A stretch of DNA of 64,000 nucleotides from contig WNNJ02001213.1 in NCBI GenBank assembly GCA_012934845.2, positions 186,001 through 250,000 of the forward strand. The letters are read 5' to 3'. The notes below the pieces were generated by a model that searched no databases, was not told where the DNA came from, and saw only the letters and a program-made list of their open reading frames with translations. A program made the translations under genes and the position numbers. Within the stretch, counting starts at the first letter, position 1; the number at the start of each line of letters is the position of its first letter. Below, piece after piece: positions 23,931-34,169 of this stretch. This stretch comes from Pomphorhynchus laevis (taxonomy: Eukaryota; Acanthocephala; Palaeacanthocephala; Echinorhynchida; Pomphorhynchidae).

Positions 23931-25590
23931 ATTATTTATAATTATTTATTATCTAATTATTAAATTTTGATATATTGATTTAGCATTATTATTTTTATTT
24001 ATTTATTTTTTATTTTATAATTATATTAAATACGAAACTAAGTTAACTGAAACGCTCTGTCAGTTATTTATTGAAATTGCTTCTTATATAATTCAGTCGC
24101 AAGTCCATACCCGGGCCAATTTGAATAAACGTCTAATAGAGCGTGATGCTCTATTAGTTTTTCTGATGTTGTTTTTTTACTGTGAAGACGTCTCCCTATA
24201 TGAACTGGTCATGTTAAACTTTAATTGTAGGGATTGTTGTATCCCATTATAATGTTCATTTTTTAAAACGTAAAGTATCAAAAATGTTGTAGGGCATATC
24301 CTTACTATAATATGTAAAAAATGTATGGTATTGAAATTAACAATGCAACACCATTAACAAAGTAAAACATTTGAGAATGAAAATTTGTTATGTAATGATT
24401 TTAAATATTTAAAATTTTTATAAAATAAAGTTGACAGCAGTTTAAGAAATATGAGCATATTCTTTTTTATTTTTAAATATGATCTTCCTATAAACATGTA
24501 CAGACGGGTCTTTTCCTTTTGTATTATATTTGCAGACGACACAAAAGTAAAGAAACGAATCTTTATTACAAAAGTTATAAAAGCCTTATCGTCATAAGTA
24601 AAATAGATCGTAAAAGATAGGTATGGTATTTGTTCAAGATGTTTCTTCTTCTTAACATACGCAGTATTGTAATAAAACTTTAATGCAAGTTTAAGAAACT
24701 AACTTGAGGTCTTGAATATTAGCAGCTATCGAAATATAAACATTTCTTCTATCTTGCAAAATTATTCATTATTACTTGATATTATTTAATTAGCAAGCGA
24801 GAAGTTAAATAAGTAATTCAAGAATAAATAATATATTTTTAATATTTCATGTATAAATTCTTACGAATGTTTAATTAAATATAGAACAAACAAAACTTAT
24901 TTTGAAACTTATTTTGGTAAATGTGTTTAATTCATTGTCATTATGCAATGAATTTAAAAAATTAATATAATCTTGTGAATTAAACTTTTAATCTAAAATA
25001 TCATCAATTATTTAATAAAATATTATTAATATATAAAATATTACTAAGAAAAATATTAAAATAAAATACAGATTAATATTTTACGTTTATAATTTATAAT
25101 CATTAAAACGCGATGTTAGCAATCTAATTTTTTAATTTCGACTTATTTCCATACCTTAATGTTAACCGATTCGATTATTTTATCCTAAATTTTAGGATTA
25201 AATATTCTTCCTAATTTCCATAATTGAAGAAATTGTTAGATTAACTATTTAGTTGTGAAATTTTTGCCTCTGCAGACAAACTTTATGTTAAGTTAAAAAA
25301 ATTAAAGAATTGAAAATATAAAAATTAAATAATTAATAATTGTAAATAGTTGATAATTTTAAATTTTTAAGTTTAAAGTTTATATGTTTGAATTTTGACT
25401 TAATATAAATTATTTTAAATCCTACAAAAAGATTATTTATTATATAATTTATTATTAGTTATTATTATATATTATTTATAATTATTATGTAATTATTATT
25501 TAATTAATTATTATTTAGTTATTTAAATTTTATTAGGCATTATTTTTAATTTATAATTATTTGTTTAATTATTAGTATTTTTAATTTTAA
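23930..25590. other. AT-rich stretch, no gene seen
   Basis: Mostly A/T with short ORFs lacking domain features. I see no recognisable gene, RNA or element here. Confidence 0.5.
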
Positions 25591-25599
25591 ATAGTTGAT

Positions 25600-25695
25600 C
25601 GATTATTGATAAAGAAATATTGGAGCTAAATTAAAAAAGGAGGAAACATTTATTTGATATTTCGCTAACCTCTGTTATCATCTTCAGAAAATTAC
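25600..25695 (-). ncRNA. Hammerhead-like motif C2 in a family C repeat
   Basis: Minus strand: CUGAAGA (25681-25687), then a hairpin region AUAACAGAGGUUA, GCGAAA, AUAU, C, AAAU. Stem II is weaker than in C3. Preceded on the plus strand by the family's shared ATTGATAAAGAA..TTGGAGCT segment. Confidence 0.45.
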
Positions 25696-25924
25696 CTGCC
25701 AAAGATTCATTTCTTCTTTTGTTACTTATTTTTTTTATTCAATTATATTAAATACCATAATTCAAAATTATCAAAATGCCGGTACGAGTTAAAACATATC
25801 TAATAAATTGTTCAGTAAATTTTATAAAACATAAACAATTACATATTAAAAATAATACTATATACAATATATTATATTTATTTTATAGTAAAGTATATAA
25901 AGTACTATACATTTAATAATTGTA

Positions 25925-26036
25925 AATAGTTGATAATGATTCATTTATTGATAAAGAATTATTGGAGCTGGACCAAAAAATGGTGCAAATTTATTTGATA
26001 TTTCGCTAACTTCTGTTAGCATCTTCAGAAATTGCA
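25925..26036 (-). ncRNA. Hammerhead-like motif C3 in a family C repeat
   Basis: Motif at 25985-26035, minus strand: GCAA, AUUU, CUGAAGA, extra U, stem II GCUAAC/GUUAGC with AGAA loop (6 perfect pairs), GAAA, AUAU, C, AAAU, then UUGC. AUUU/AAAU gives stem I and GCAA/UUGC closes its outer part. The best-formed member of family C. Confidence 0.6.
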
Positions 26037-26044
26037 TAAAGTAA

Positions 26045-26090
26045 AATTCTAAAGATGCTAACAGAGGTTAGCGAAATATCAAATAAAAGT
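26045..26090 (+). ncRNA. Hammerhead-like motif C4, inverted partner of C3
   Basis: Plus strand: CUAAAGA, GCUAAC/GUUAGC stem II with AGAG loop, GAAA, AUAUC, AAAU. It lies tail to tail with C3, nine bases away, and has A for the invariant G of CUGANGA. Confidence 0.5.
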
Positions 26091-26099
26091 TTCCCTTAT

Positions 26100-26184
26100 A
26101 TGTACGACCTTTACGTACATATGGGCAACCTCCGGGCCGCGAACCGGATCCTGCATTCCGAGCATTTTGATCCGGCTCGCCGCT
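26100..26184. other. GC-rich patch beside the family C inverted pair
   Basis: About 65 bp unusually rich in G and C within AT-rich sequence, with GTACG...CGTAC and CCGGATC...GATCCGG inverted pairs. On the minus strand it has GGTTCGCGGCC, which resembles a Pol III B box (GGTTCGANNCC), so a tRNA-derived SINE fragment is possible. No full tRNA fold was found. Confidence 0.35.
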
Positions 26185-26317
26185 AAAATTTAAAGTTTAT
26201 ATATACAGATCAAACAAGTATGTAAGTCGATGAGATTGGCCATGAATAATATAAATGTTAATATTATGGCCTAGTAGTTTAAGTTTAAAATAAATATTCT
26301 CACCTCGTTCTTCAAGT

Positions 26318-26382
26318 ATATAAAGCTGTTTTTGCTTGATCACAAAATTATTACATTCTATAAATTAGTCCGGCCCTTTAGG
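26318..26382. repeat. Dispersed short repeat, copy 1 of 3
   Basis: Shares ATAAAGC, TTGATCACAAAATTATTAC and a TAAATTAGTCCGGC end with 27302-27390 and 30820-30912, all in the same orientation. Family unknown. Confidence 0.7.
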
Positions 26383-26399
26383 TCAGAACAAGAGGTTCT

Positions 26400-28145
26400 G
26401 ATTTAAGGGTCAATACATTCAATTTTATAGTCAATGCGTTCAATCTTAAGCTTTTAGCAAGATTTCAAGACTTAGATATTCTTGCAGACAAATAAATACA
26501 CGAATATCTCATCTGACTTTTAACACTTCGATAAAAAGTAGCAATTTCGAAAAATAGAAATTTCTATATGAAATTAAATGAAATTACTCCTACACCCACA
26601 GAATTTAGAGGTAAAGTGTATATTAATTCCAAATGTATTGTCGAGTATAACTTGATATAAGCAATGCTTTGATATGAAATTATCTTTTGGCTGATCATTT
26701 TAATAAAGCAAAAATCGGTAAAATAAGTAATACATTAGTGGTAACTTGAATATATAAATAAATTATTAGCTAAAATCAAGCTAAACTAACGATAGTAATA
26801 TTGTCTTCCTACAGTCCGTCATCGCTGATGTTTGTAATCTTATTATTTCTAAAACGCTATTGTTAACCCATTGATTGTCAATCTAAAATAAAATCGAAAT
26901 TGAAAAAAGTAAACATTATACTAATATTTATTATATTGATATTATTATATTGATATTTATTATATTGATATTATTAATATAATAAATAGTAAATAAAATC
27001 TAAATTTTATGTCTTGATATTTTTACTGAAAATTAGAGATTAGATGGCGAACAGTTGCCGTCTAATGGAATTATTTTATAAAATCATATAATTTAATTCT
27101 ATAGGAATTAAACCAATTCCTATAGAATTTTCATTCACCACAGTTCAATTTAATAGCAGAATATTGTTGAAAAGACGTACATCTGATAGAGCTGTAGTAA
27201 TTTTAAGATTACTTGCATTGAAATAGTAACATTTAAAATATTGTCAAAACAAAAATATTTAAATTCAAAATATAATTTTTAAATATCTTGCTATTTTTAC
27301 TGTAAAATTAGGCATTACTCCGACTCTATCTATATTTTATAAGCTATTTTTGCTAGATCACAAAATTATTACATTTTATATATTATTATGAATTTATTAA
27401 ATTATATTAATTCAATAAATTAGTATTTATTAGTAATAAATTATTATTATCAATTCTCCTGCATTTACACAATCCCAATGAAGAAAGGCACATGCAACCA
27501 AACGCCCACTTATATGGCGTACATCTGTGCATGGATATCACGACAAATTTTGCTGTGTTCGCCTACCATGTCACAACAAGGGCCCCTATTGCATTTTCAG
27601 GTTCTGCCTCAAGGATTGTAGATGTCTCAGTCACGTATTTTTGTTATCATCTCTTAAAGTGGTCGTTAAGCGAAATTGACAAGTTACACTAAATACTTTA
27701 CACATGACATCTTGAAAAGTTTAAATTCCTTGCATATCCGCCAGATTCCGACACAAAATCTTCGCCTGCCTTTGGACGATCAACAATTCAACAATTTTTG
27801 ATCTTTGTATTTCATGCAAATATACATTTTTTGCATAAGCTTCGAGGCGCGCGGGCTTAATAACACTCTTATTATTATCAATTACTAATATGTATATATT
27901 ATATATTATATTATTTATATTTATTATTATAGTATTATATTACTTTTTAAAAAATATCAATTACTAATTGGCATCGAATCGTTATATGACTAAGTGATAC
28001 AATGGACCTCTAACCTATTATATCTACCATAATGCAATGCTAGCAAAGAACTCATACGAAATGTAGCAGAAATACTAACTAAATTTAATCGGGGAGAAAA
28101 ACGAAATCAGAATACACTCAAGCGATTGTGAATTCGCAATACTTA
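26400..28145. other. AT-rich spacer, no gene seen
   Basis: Apart from the short dispersed repeat at 27302, only A/T-rich sequence and one chance open frame (27492-27692) with no family features. Confidence 0.5.
27302..27390. repeat. Dispersed short repeat, copy 2 of 3
   Basis: Matches 30820-30912 from TAAAATTAGGCATTA through to CATTTTATA with few differences. Confidence 0.75.
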
Positions 28146-28898
28146 TTTTTAAGGAGAAGATACATCATCAGCAGCTGAGTGCATATTTGGTATGTCGCTT
28201 GATACCTCTGGACAAAAACCCGGGGATTCGTCCGATTGGCATTGGAGAAGTGATGCGAAGAATTGTAGGTAAAGCAATATTACGAATCGTGAAAAACAAT
28301 TTGTCAGAAGTATCCGGACCTTTACAACTTTATGCGAGCCAGCGATGTGGTACACAAGCGGCAGTTCACTCGATTAGATCAGCCTTTAAAGTCTCGAAGA
28401 AAAACTGTTTAGTACTGCTTGATGCGAGCAATGCATTTAATCGCACCAACAGGAATCTCACTCTTAAAAACATGCCATTTATATGTCCAGCGCTATCAAG
28501 AGTTCTACGTAACACATATCAAGGCAACTCTAGCTGTTCAAGGGGACATACTATTCTCAGCAGAAGGATTCACACATGGGGATCCTCTATCCATGCCTGT
28601 CTTAGATGCCGCGTCGCTACCACTAATTTAACGACTTCTAGATAGGACACCGGGTGTACTCAACAGGTGGTATGCAGATGATGGAGCTTGTGTAGGTACA
28701 CTTGGAGATTTAGAGTGATTATGGAAAGACATACTGGAATTGGGACCGAGGTACGGTTATCACGTAAACCCTCAAAAATGTACAATTTTATTACACCAGG
28801 CCGAACCTCATGATAATATTGCTTCATTTAAACATTTAGACTATAGGTGCAAGTCTGTAAAGATGAACATGCAAAGATGAACATGCAAACATGCAAAG

Positions 28899-29693
28899 AT
28901 GCAAATATGCAAGAATGGTGTAAAATTCTTGGGTAGCTTCATTGGAAATGATGCCTTTACAAAAGCAAAAGTTAAAGAAAAAATATCAGGTTGGCTCGAT
29001 GTATTACACACGATATCGCAAATAATAGATTTGGACCCATATTCCGCTTATGTAATCTTAACTAAATCGGTTCAGCTACAATGTAATTACATAAAACGTG
29101 CATGTCAAGTTAAAGAAGAGTGGTTCCAACACGCCACCAAATATTTGCACAAAGAACTGCTACCTAGCATGCTCGATCTGGAATGCATTGATAATAAAAT
29201 GCGGAGAGTAATAGGATTACCGCTGAGATATGGGGGCATTAAAATACGCGAGATCGGGGAACTGGGTGATATCGAATTCCGCAATTCAAAATCGTTAAGC
29301 ATATCAATATTGAAGGGTGATACAGGAACAGACCAACGATCGAGACAACAGAGTTTAATTGAACAGATTCGAACATCAAGCAAAGCCAGAACAATTGGTG
29401 AACGTAATCACGGGATTGAATGTTCGGATCGAGATTTAAAAACAATACTCAACAACGCTGGTATTAAAGGAGCCTCCGCGTGGTTGCATCCGGCCAATCA
29501 TAATTCAGTAACGGCGGTATCTAAACTCGAATTTCACGATGCAATGGCAGTGAGATATGATCTAGCAAGGAAACCTGAGCTGAAAAAATGTTCATGTGGG
29601 GAGGAATGTAATGTCACGCACGCCCTATCTTGCAAAACCAATGGCATAACCATAATTTGTCAAAACATAATCCGCAAAAAGATTGCAAACTAA
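28899..29693 (+). CDS. LINE post-RT ORF fragment, 264 aa
   Basis: The longest open stretch of this element. Residues 9-17 give VKFLGSFIG (RT thumb region) and residues 190-200 KGASAWLHP. C-SCGEEC-x4-H-x3-SC near residues 232-248 is a likely zinc-binding cluster. The first ATG is within short A-C-A-T-G-C-A-A repeats and is probably not a true start. Confidence 0.75.
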   Translation: MQICKNGVKFLGSFIGNDAFTKAKVKEKISGWLDVLHTISQIIDLDPYSAYVILTKSVQLQCNYIKRACQVKEEWFQHATKYLHKELLPSMLDLECIDNKMRRVIGLPLRYGGIKIREIGELGDIEFRNSKSLSISILKGDTGTDQRSRQQSLIEQIRTSSKARTIGERNHGIECSDRDLKTILNNAGIKGASAWLHPANHNSVTAVSKLEFHDAMAVRYDLARKPELKKCSCGEECNVTHALSCKTNGITIICQNIIRKKIAN

Positions 29694-30048
29694 CAAAGAA
29701 AGGTGAGTAAATACGTTGTCGTTGAACCTGTTTTACAACCTGTACCGGATTCAGTCACATTCGTGAATCTTGCAACGACAAGGGACAAAATACCAGAGCG
29801 GACATAGCGTTTAATGGTCTTAATGGAAACTTCACGAAGCGGTCGTTCGTCGACATACGTGTATATAACAGCTTAGTACCGTCGTACTCTCTGAGATCCG
29901 AATCCAGTCCTTTCATTACCACGAAAGCCGGAAAAGACAGAAATATACGGAAGGAATAGAAAGAATTGAATAGGGTACATTTCGTCCTGTCGTGTTATCT
30001 ACAAAAGGCGCAATCGGGCTGACTGCTGATCAATTACTAAAAACAATG

Positions 30049-30144
30049 GCGTAACGTATGGCGTAACGTATGGCGTAACGTATGGCGTAACGTATGGCGT
30101 AACGTATGGCGTAACGTATGGCGTAACGTATGGCGTAACGTATG
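30049..30144 (+). repeat. 12-bp minisatellite, 8 perfect units
   Basis: Eight head-to-tail copies of GCGTAACGTATG, with no spacers. It sits just after LTADQLLKTMA of the LINE's C-terminal region and is followed by more LINE-like sequence, so it expanded inside the element. Unit length keeps the frame but each unit contains TAA in that frame. Confidence 0.97.
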
Positions 30145-30819
30145 GCGACCACATCTTATAGAGGCTACGGAGATTGCATTTATCACTTAAGACATGTGAT
30201 ATCTACACAAATGACAAAGGCAGTGTCAATTGCCTTACGATTACGACCTGTCATGGCTCAACGCAATGAAAAATGTCAAGACTTGAAAAGGAACGACTAA
30301 ATATGTACAATCTCCTTGTAGACAATACTTTTAGCTAACATGTTGCCCGGTATGGGATGTTTTACGGTTGATATGTGTATATGTTTTATTTGAGTGTTCT
30401 GAAAAAATTATTCTAAAAAAGTAATTATCAATTACTATGAAACGTAATATTTCAAAGATACTATATTATTCAAATACGTAGATTACATGTCATTTTAAAG
30501 ACCTTGCATCTATAATATAATTATTCCAGACAAAGATTTTTGTCTTGAATCATTATAATTAAATATCAATTGGATTTTTTACAGACTTGCACGTAAAAAT
30601 AAAGTGTGTGATTATATTTTTTCAAAGATTAAGTACGAAAATATTTATCTTTGAATGTATTTTGTAATGATATATTTAAAAAAGTATTTTTGTATAGTAA
30701 GTTAATTGCGTGTGGGATATTTTTAAACTTTATGCATAAATATATTAACTTAGCAGCTATTAAAATATGCACCAATAATTTCGTTAAACACGTATATACT
30801 GTAATTGTATAACGTATTA

Positions 30820-30912
30820 TTAAAATTAGGCATTAATCCGGCTATATCTATATTTTATAAAGCTCATTTTACTTGATCACAAAATTATTACATTTTATAA
30901 ATTTGTCCGGCT
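30820..30912. repeat. Dispersed short repeat, copy 3 of 3
   Basis: The longest copy, joining the start seen in copy 2 with the TTTGTCCGGC end seen in copy 1. Confidence 0.75.
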
Positions 30913-32280
30913 ATTCATTAGAAAACGATGAAAACATGGCCCCCAGTGTTCAAGGTTGTTCATCCCTGTTTTTCACTATTAAGATACCATCGGACGAAAC
31001 CAGCATTTTTTTCATGAAACACTTCCCTAAACGAAAACTAGCCCTAGTTAGCCGTACACAAACATGATAGCAAACTTTGTAATCTATCGCTCGAGACCAA
31101 CAACACTCGACAACTGAATTAAAATACTTATTATAAACGATATTATTCTTAAAAATATTACAAAATATGAAAATTTTGAGCAAATTGCATTATAATTTAT
31201 AACTACAAAATTATTTCGAAACACGAAGCGTATGAAGATTGATTTAGGTTTGATTAGGTCAAACGATATGGTGAAGTGATATCATATTTTATGACATTCT
31301 TTATCAGATCACTGAAACGACTTGAACAACGAAGGTAATATAACGTCAACATCCATTACGCATTATAAATGCTTTTGCTTCAGTCAATTTAAAAACGTCA
31401 ATCTCCTATTTAGGTAAGTATTAGTTTGATAATTGTAAAAGATGCATAATTAAATAAAAATAAATCAGTAAAATAAATCAAAAACATAAAAGAGACAATA
31501 TCGCTATTTTAAATCATTCAAATTATTTAAATACAATTAAATCTTTGCAGATACAACACTACTAATTTAAGTAAATATGGATTCGTAAAGTTTCTGATAC
31601 AGAAAATGGCTTCAGTGACTTCATATTACATGATGTTTTAAGCAAAATATCAAAGCATATAATGTCAAATGTATCTACATCTATTTGGTCAAATTCCACA
31701 TAGATTAAATTAATTCCTTTAAATCTATTATCATTAAATACATCAGATCAAACAAATAATTCTTTAGAGTAAAATGTTTACTTACACTTTGGAGTAAATA
31801 TTATAATGTCATCACTTTTTCGATAAATAATTATTATTAAATAATTATTAATTATATAATTATAATAAAACTTCCACAAGTTTATAAGTTTCATTTTTAT
31901 AATTATAGATGTTGGTACAAACCGGAGTTCGATTGCATGTGAAGCAAACTTCTTTATCACTACAAAACGAGAAGTGATTTATATAATTATATTATAATCT
32001 ATAGTATTAAATATATAATTGGTGCATGGAATTGGATGCACAAATTCTATATTGGTGCATCCAATATGCACCAATATATAGAATAGTATAGAACAAATTG
32101 TATGGAATTGGATGTCATTAAGGAAGGATTATTATAGTCATAAATCGGGCTGGTGATCAAAGGATCACCATCCCGAATTAAATCGATCTTCACGATCCCA
32201 TACGAAAAAATCTATGATAAGAATTCCAGAGATCATCTCGGACATTGTTTTGTAATGTCCGAGATGTATATATAGGCGTT
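30913..32280. other. AT-rich spacer, no gene seen
   Basis: No recognised coding or element sequence. A small palindrome-like TTGGTGCATCCAATATGCACCAA occurs near 32030-32090 as short repeats. Confidence 0.45.
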
Positions 32281-32286
32281 GCTTGT

Positions 32287-32396
32287 GTGACATTGTGAAT
32301 ATAGGCGTTTCCGACACTTTGCTTTATTGTCTGAGGCTTACGCTCTTAACCAGATCGAATTGCAGTGCGAACCATCCTTAAACACTAGGCAGAGGT
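32287..32396 (+). repeat. Inverted repeat 2, left arm
   Basis: Pairs with 32582-32691 (about 110 bp, some mismatches), separated by 185 bp. Contains AATATAGGCGTTTCCGACAC and its partner its complement. Confidence 0.88.
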
Positions 32397-32529
32397 TATT
32401 GCTGAATTGTCGCTGCACTCGTTGGATCCTTAATGGATACGGCAGGTATAATAGTAGTGCACGGATGTGCTGAGTAGACAACGGTCCAGGATTTCTTACG
32501 AAATACGACATTTATACTAAATAATGTTA

Positions 32530-32581
32530 CTTGATAGACTGGACTTCGATTCACGACTTTCAGTCACCATGTCACTTCTAG
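32530..32581 (+). repeat. Inverted repeat 3, left arm
   Basis: Near-perfect reverse complement of 32777-32827 (about 51 bp), including GTGACATGGTGACTGAAAG on the minus strand. Confidence 0.9.
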
Positions 32582-32691
32582 ACCTCTGCCTGGTGTTTAA
32601 AGATGGTCCGCACAGCAATTTGACCTGGTTAAGAGCGTAAGACTCAGATAATTAAGCAAAGTGTCGGAAACGCCTATATTCACAATGTCAC
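32582..32691 (-). repeat. Inverted repeat 2, right arm
   Basis: Reverse complement of 32287-32396 with small differences. It overlaps the end of inverted repeat 3 by position. Confidence 0.88.
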
Positions 32692-32776
32692 GCAGGCAAC
32701 CGAAACGACCAGTGTGTACCTCATTCTACTGATGAGTGTTGCCATGTACTCATCATTTCGATGCTGAAGTGGTCGT

Positions 32777-32827
32777 CTAGAAGTGACATGGTGACTGAAA
32801 GTCGTGAATCGAAGTCCAGTCTATCAA
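32777..32827 (-). repeat. Inverted repeat 3, right arm
   Basis: Pairs with 32530-32581 across the right arm of inverted repeat 2, so the two inverted repeats interlock rather than nest. Confidence 0.9.
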
Positions 32828-33134
32828 GCAACACCATTTGGTATATATATTGTTATTGCGAAAAATCGCTTGAAATTGTGGTCCAGGAGCCAAAGCTGGC
32901 TACAATTGATTTTTAATCCATATTTGCTGCTGAACAACTGGACTTCTATCATCAGCGCCATCAGTCTAATGTATCACTCCGAGACGTTCCTAACCACCCA
33001 GCAGTCATCGTCAGTCGGATGAAGTGGTTAGGGTACGTTTCGACTGCTTTGCATACATGCTATCTGATTTGTCATTGTATGTTTTGGACTGAATTGAAAT
33101 TTGTGTTGGCTATGTTAAGTTCTATACAATATAG

Positions 33135-33174
33135 TGACCTGAAGAAGACTCAGTAAAGAGTCGAAACGTTGTCA
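33135..33174 (+). ncRNA. Hammerhead-like motif B1
   Basis: UGAC, CUGAAGA (33139-33145), extra A, stem II GACUC/GAGUC (33147-33151 with 33158-33162), GAAA (33163-33166), CGUU, then GUCA (33171-33174) pairing with the first UGAC as stem I. Layout as in family C. Motifs of this wording are widespread in animal repeats, so activity is uncertain. Confidence 0.45.
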
Positions 33175-33215
33175 AAAATATACATTGGTCTTCTCTGGTA
33201 TTTTCGTGGATTTTC

Positions 33216-33226
33216 AATATATATAT

Positions 33227-33302
<76 letters not shown>
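33216..33302. repeat. (TA)n microsatellite
   Basis: About 85 bp of TA repeat directly touching the left arm of the 33.3-34.0 kb inverted repeat. Confidence 0.97.
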
Positions 33303-33305
<3 letters not shown>

Positions 33306-33590
33306 TATGTTTTCCTCATGAAGAGGCATAAACACCAGGCAGCATTCTATATATCCTCATCAGACTAAGAAATAGAACCGAATTATTCTTGCATTATTCA
33401 AAGTCGCTACGTATGCCAGTCATCCTATGTGTGACGACAAACTTCAACAACGGTATACGCGTTTCGCTCTAACGGAGCTCATCAGTACCGTGACTTCTAT
33501 AATCATCTATAGGCACCTTAACACACGCTTAAACAGTGTTTAAAGCTCGAAAAACAGAACTACCTTAATCTGAATCATCGGAGGGAATTT
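33298..33590 (-). repeat. Family A inverted repeat, left arm (293 bp)
   Basis: Reverse complement of 33736-34028 with only a few differences. The arm carries hammerhead A1. The outer end runs into (TA)n. Confidence 0.95.
33450..33491 (-). ncRNA. Minimal type I hammerhead ribozyme A1
   Basis: All 42 bases identical to A2 on the opposite strand. See A2 for the fold. Confidence 0.78.
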
Positions 33591-33735
33591 AGCATAAGCT
33601 CTGTGCATGGCAGTGACTATTACAGTTTAACCATGCATCAGGCACAAAATTCTTTTTGATAGAAATGCTGTTTAACAGGGACACTTAAAAGTGTGCAAAT
33701 ATATAAAATATAATTTGTTGTTACACCTGCCGATG

Positions 33736-34028
33736 AATTCCCTCCGATGATTCAGATTAAGGGTAGTTCTGTTTTTCGAGCTTTAAACACTGTTTAAGCG
33801 TGTGTTAAGGTGCCTATAGATGATTATAGAAGTCACGGTACTGATGAGCTCCGTTAGAGCGAAACGCGTATACCGTTGTGAAGTTTGTCGTCACACATAG
33901 GATGACTGGGCATACGTAGCGACTTTGAATAATGCAAGAATAATTCGGTTCTATTTCTTAGTCTGATGAGGATATATAGAATGCTGCCTGGTGTTTATGC
34001 CTCTTCATGAGAAAAACATAGTGATATA
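33736..34028 (+). repeat. Family A inverted repeat, right arm (293 bp)
   Basis: Partner of the left arm, spacer 145 bp. It lies within a unit at 33709-34077 whose ends are themselves 22-bp inverted repeats (AATTTGTTGTTACACCTGCC at the left), so this copy looks complete and the left arm looks like a truncated opposite copy. Confidence 0.93.
33835..33876 (+). ncRNA. Minimal type I hammerhead ribozyme A2
   Basis: Canonical core in order: ACGGUA (33835-33840), CUGAUGA (33841-33847), stem II GCUC/GAGC with CGUUA loop (33848-33860), GAAA (33861-33864), a tiny stem III from ACGCGU, then A at 33870 as the expected cleavage residue, then UACCGU (33871-33876). ACGGUA and UACCGU pair in all six positions as stem I. 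The near-palindromic stem III is known from hammerheads of PLEs and newt satellites, which act as dimers (established knowledge); dimer action here is inference. Confidence 0.8.
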
Positions 34029-34071
34029 TTTATGAGTACACCAGTGAGTGTCCCAGGGCAGGTGTAACAAC

Positions 34072-34074
<3 letters not shown>

Positions 34075-34166
<92 letters not shown>
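34075..34166. repeat. (AT)n microsatellite
   Basis: About 90 bp of AT repeat directly after the right end of the family A unit. Family A ends in ATTATATAT, which may have seeded it. Confidence 0.97.

Positions 34167-34169
<3 letters not shown>

Larger units (their letters stand above)
28149..30260 (+). mobile_element. LINE with RT and restriction-enzyme-like C-terminus, broken
   Basis: Same family as the 18.5-kb fragment but with RT. In order: LIPLDKNPGIRPIGIGEV and LVLLDASNAFNR (28187-28645), then ILFSAEGFTHGDPLSMP in another frame (28419-28631), RWYADDGACVGTL (about 28665-28700, the catalytic YADD), YHVNPQKC, then a 264-aa frame (28899-29693) with VKFLGSFIGN, KGASAWLHP, FHDAMAVRYDL and CSCGEECNVTHALSC (zinc-finger-like). 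After 29700 come EPVLQPV, an ARADIAFNGLNGN stretch and VDIRVYN (nuclease-like D residues). At least a frameshift near 28530, another near 28690 and several after 29690. Missing the N-terminus. Confidence 0.85.

Noticed and set aside
24354-24542. 62-aa lysine-rich open frame
   Set aside because: AT-rich by-product without any family features.
26119-26184. tRNA gene in the GC-rich patch
   Set aside because: Only a B-box-like match; no acceptor stem or anticodon arm could be formed.
27492-27692. 66-aa open frame as a gene
   Set aside because: No domain, no splice or neighbour support, ordinary length for chance in this window.
30049-30144. Possible CRISPR-like array
   Set aside because: Direct tandem units without spacers, in eukaryotic LINE context.
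32720-32760. CUGAUGA with an 8-bp hairpin
   Set aside because: No GAAA follows the hairpin, so it is not a hammerhead by itself.
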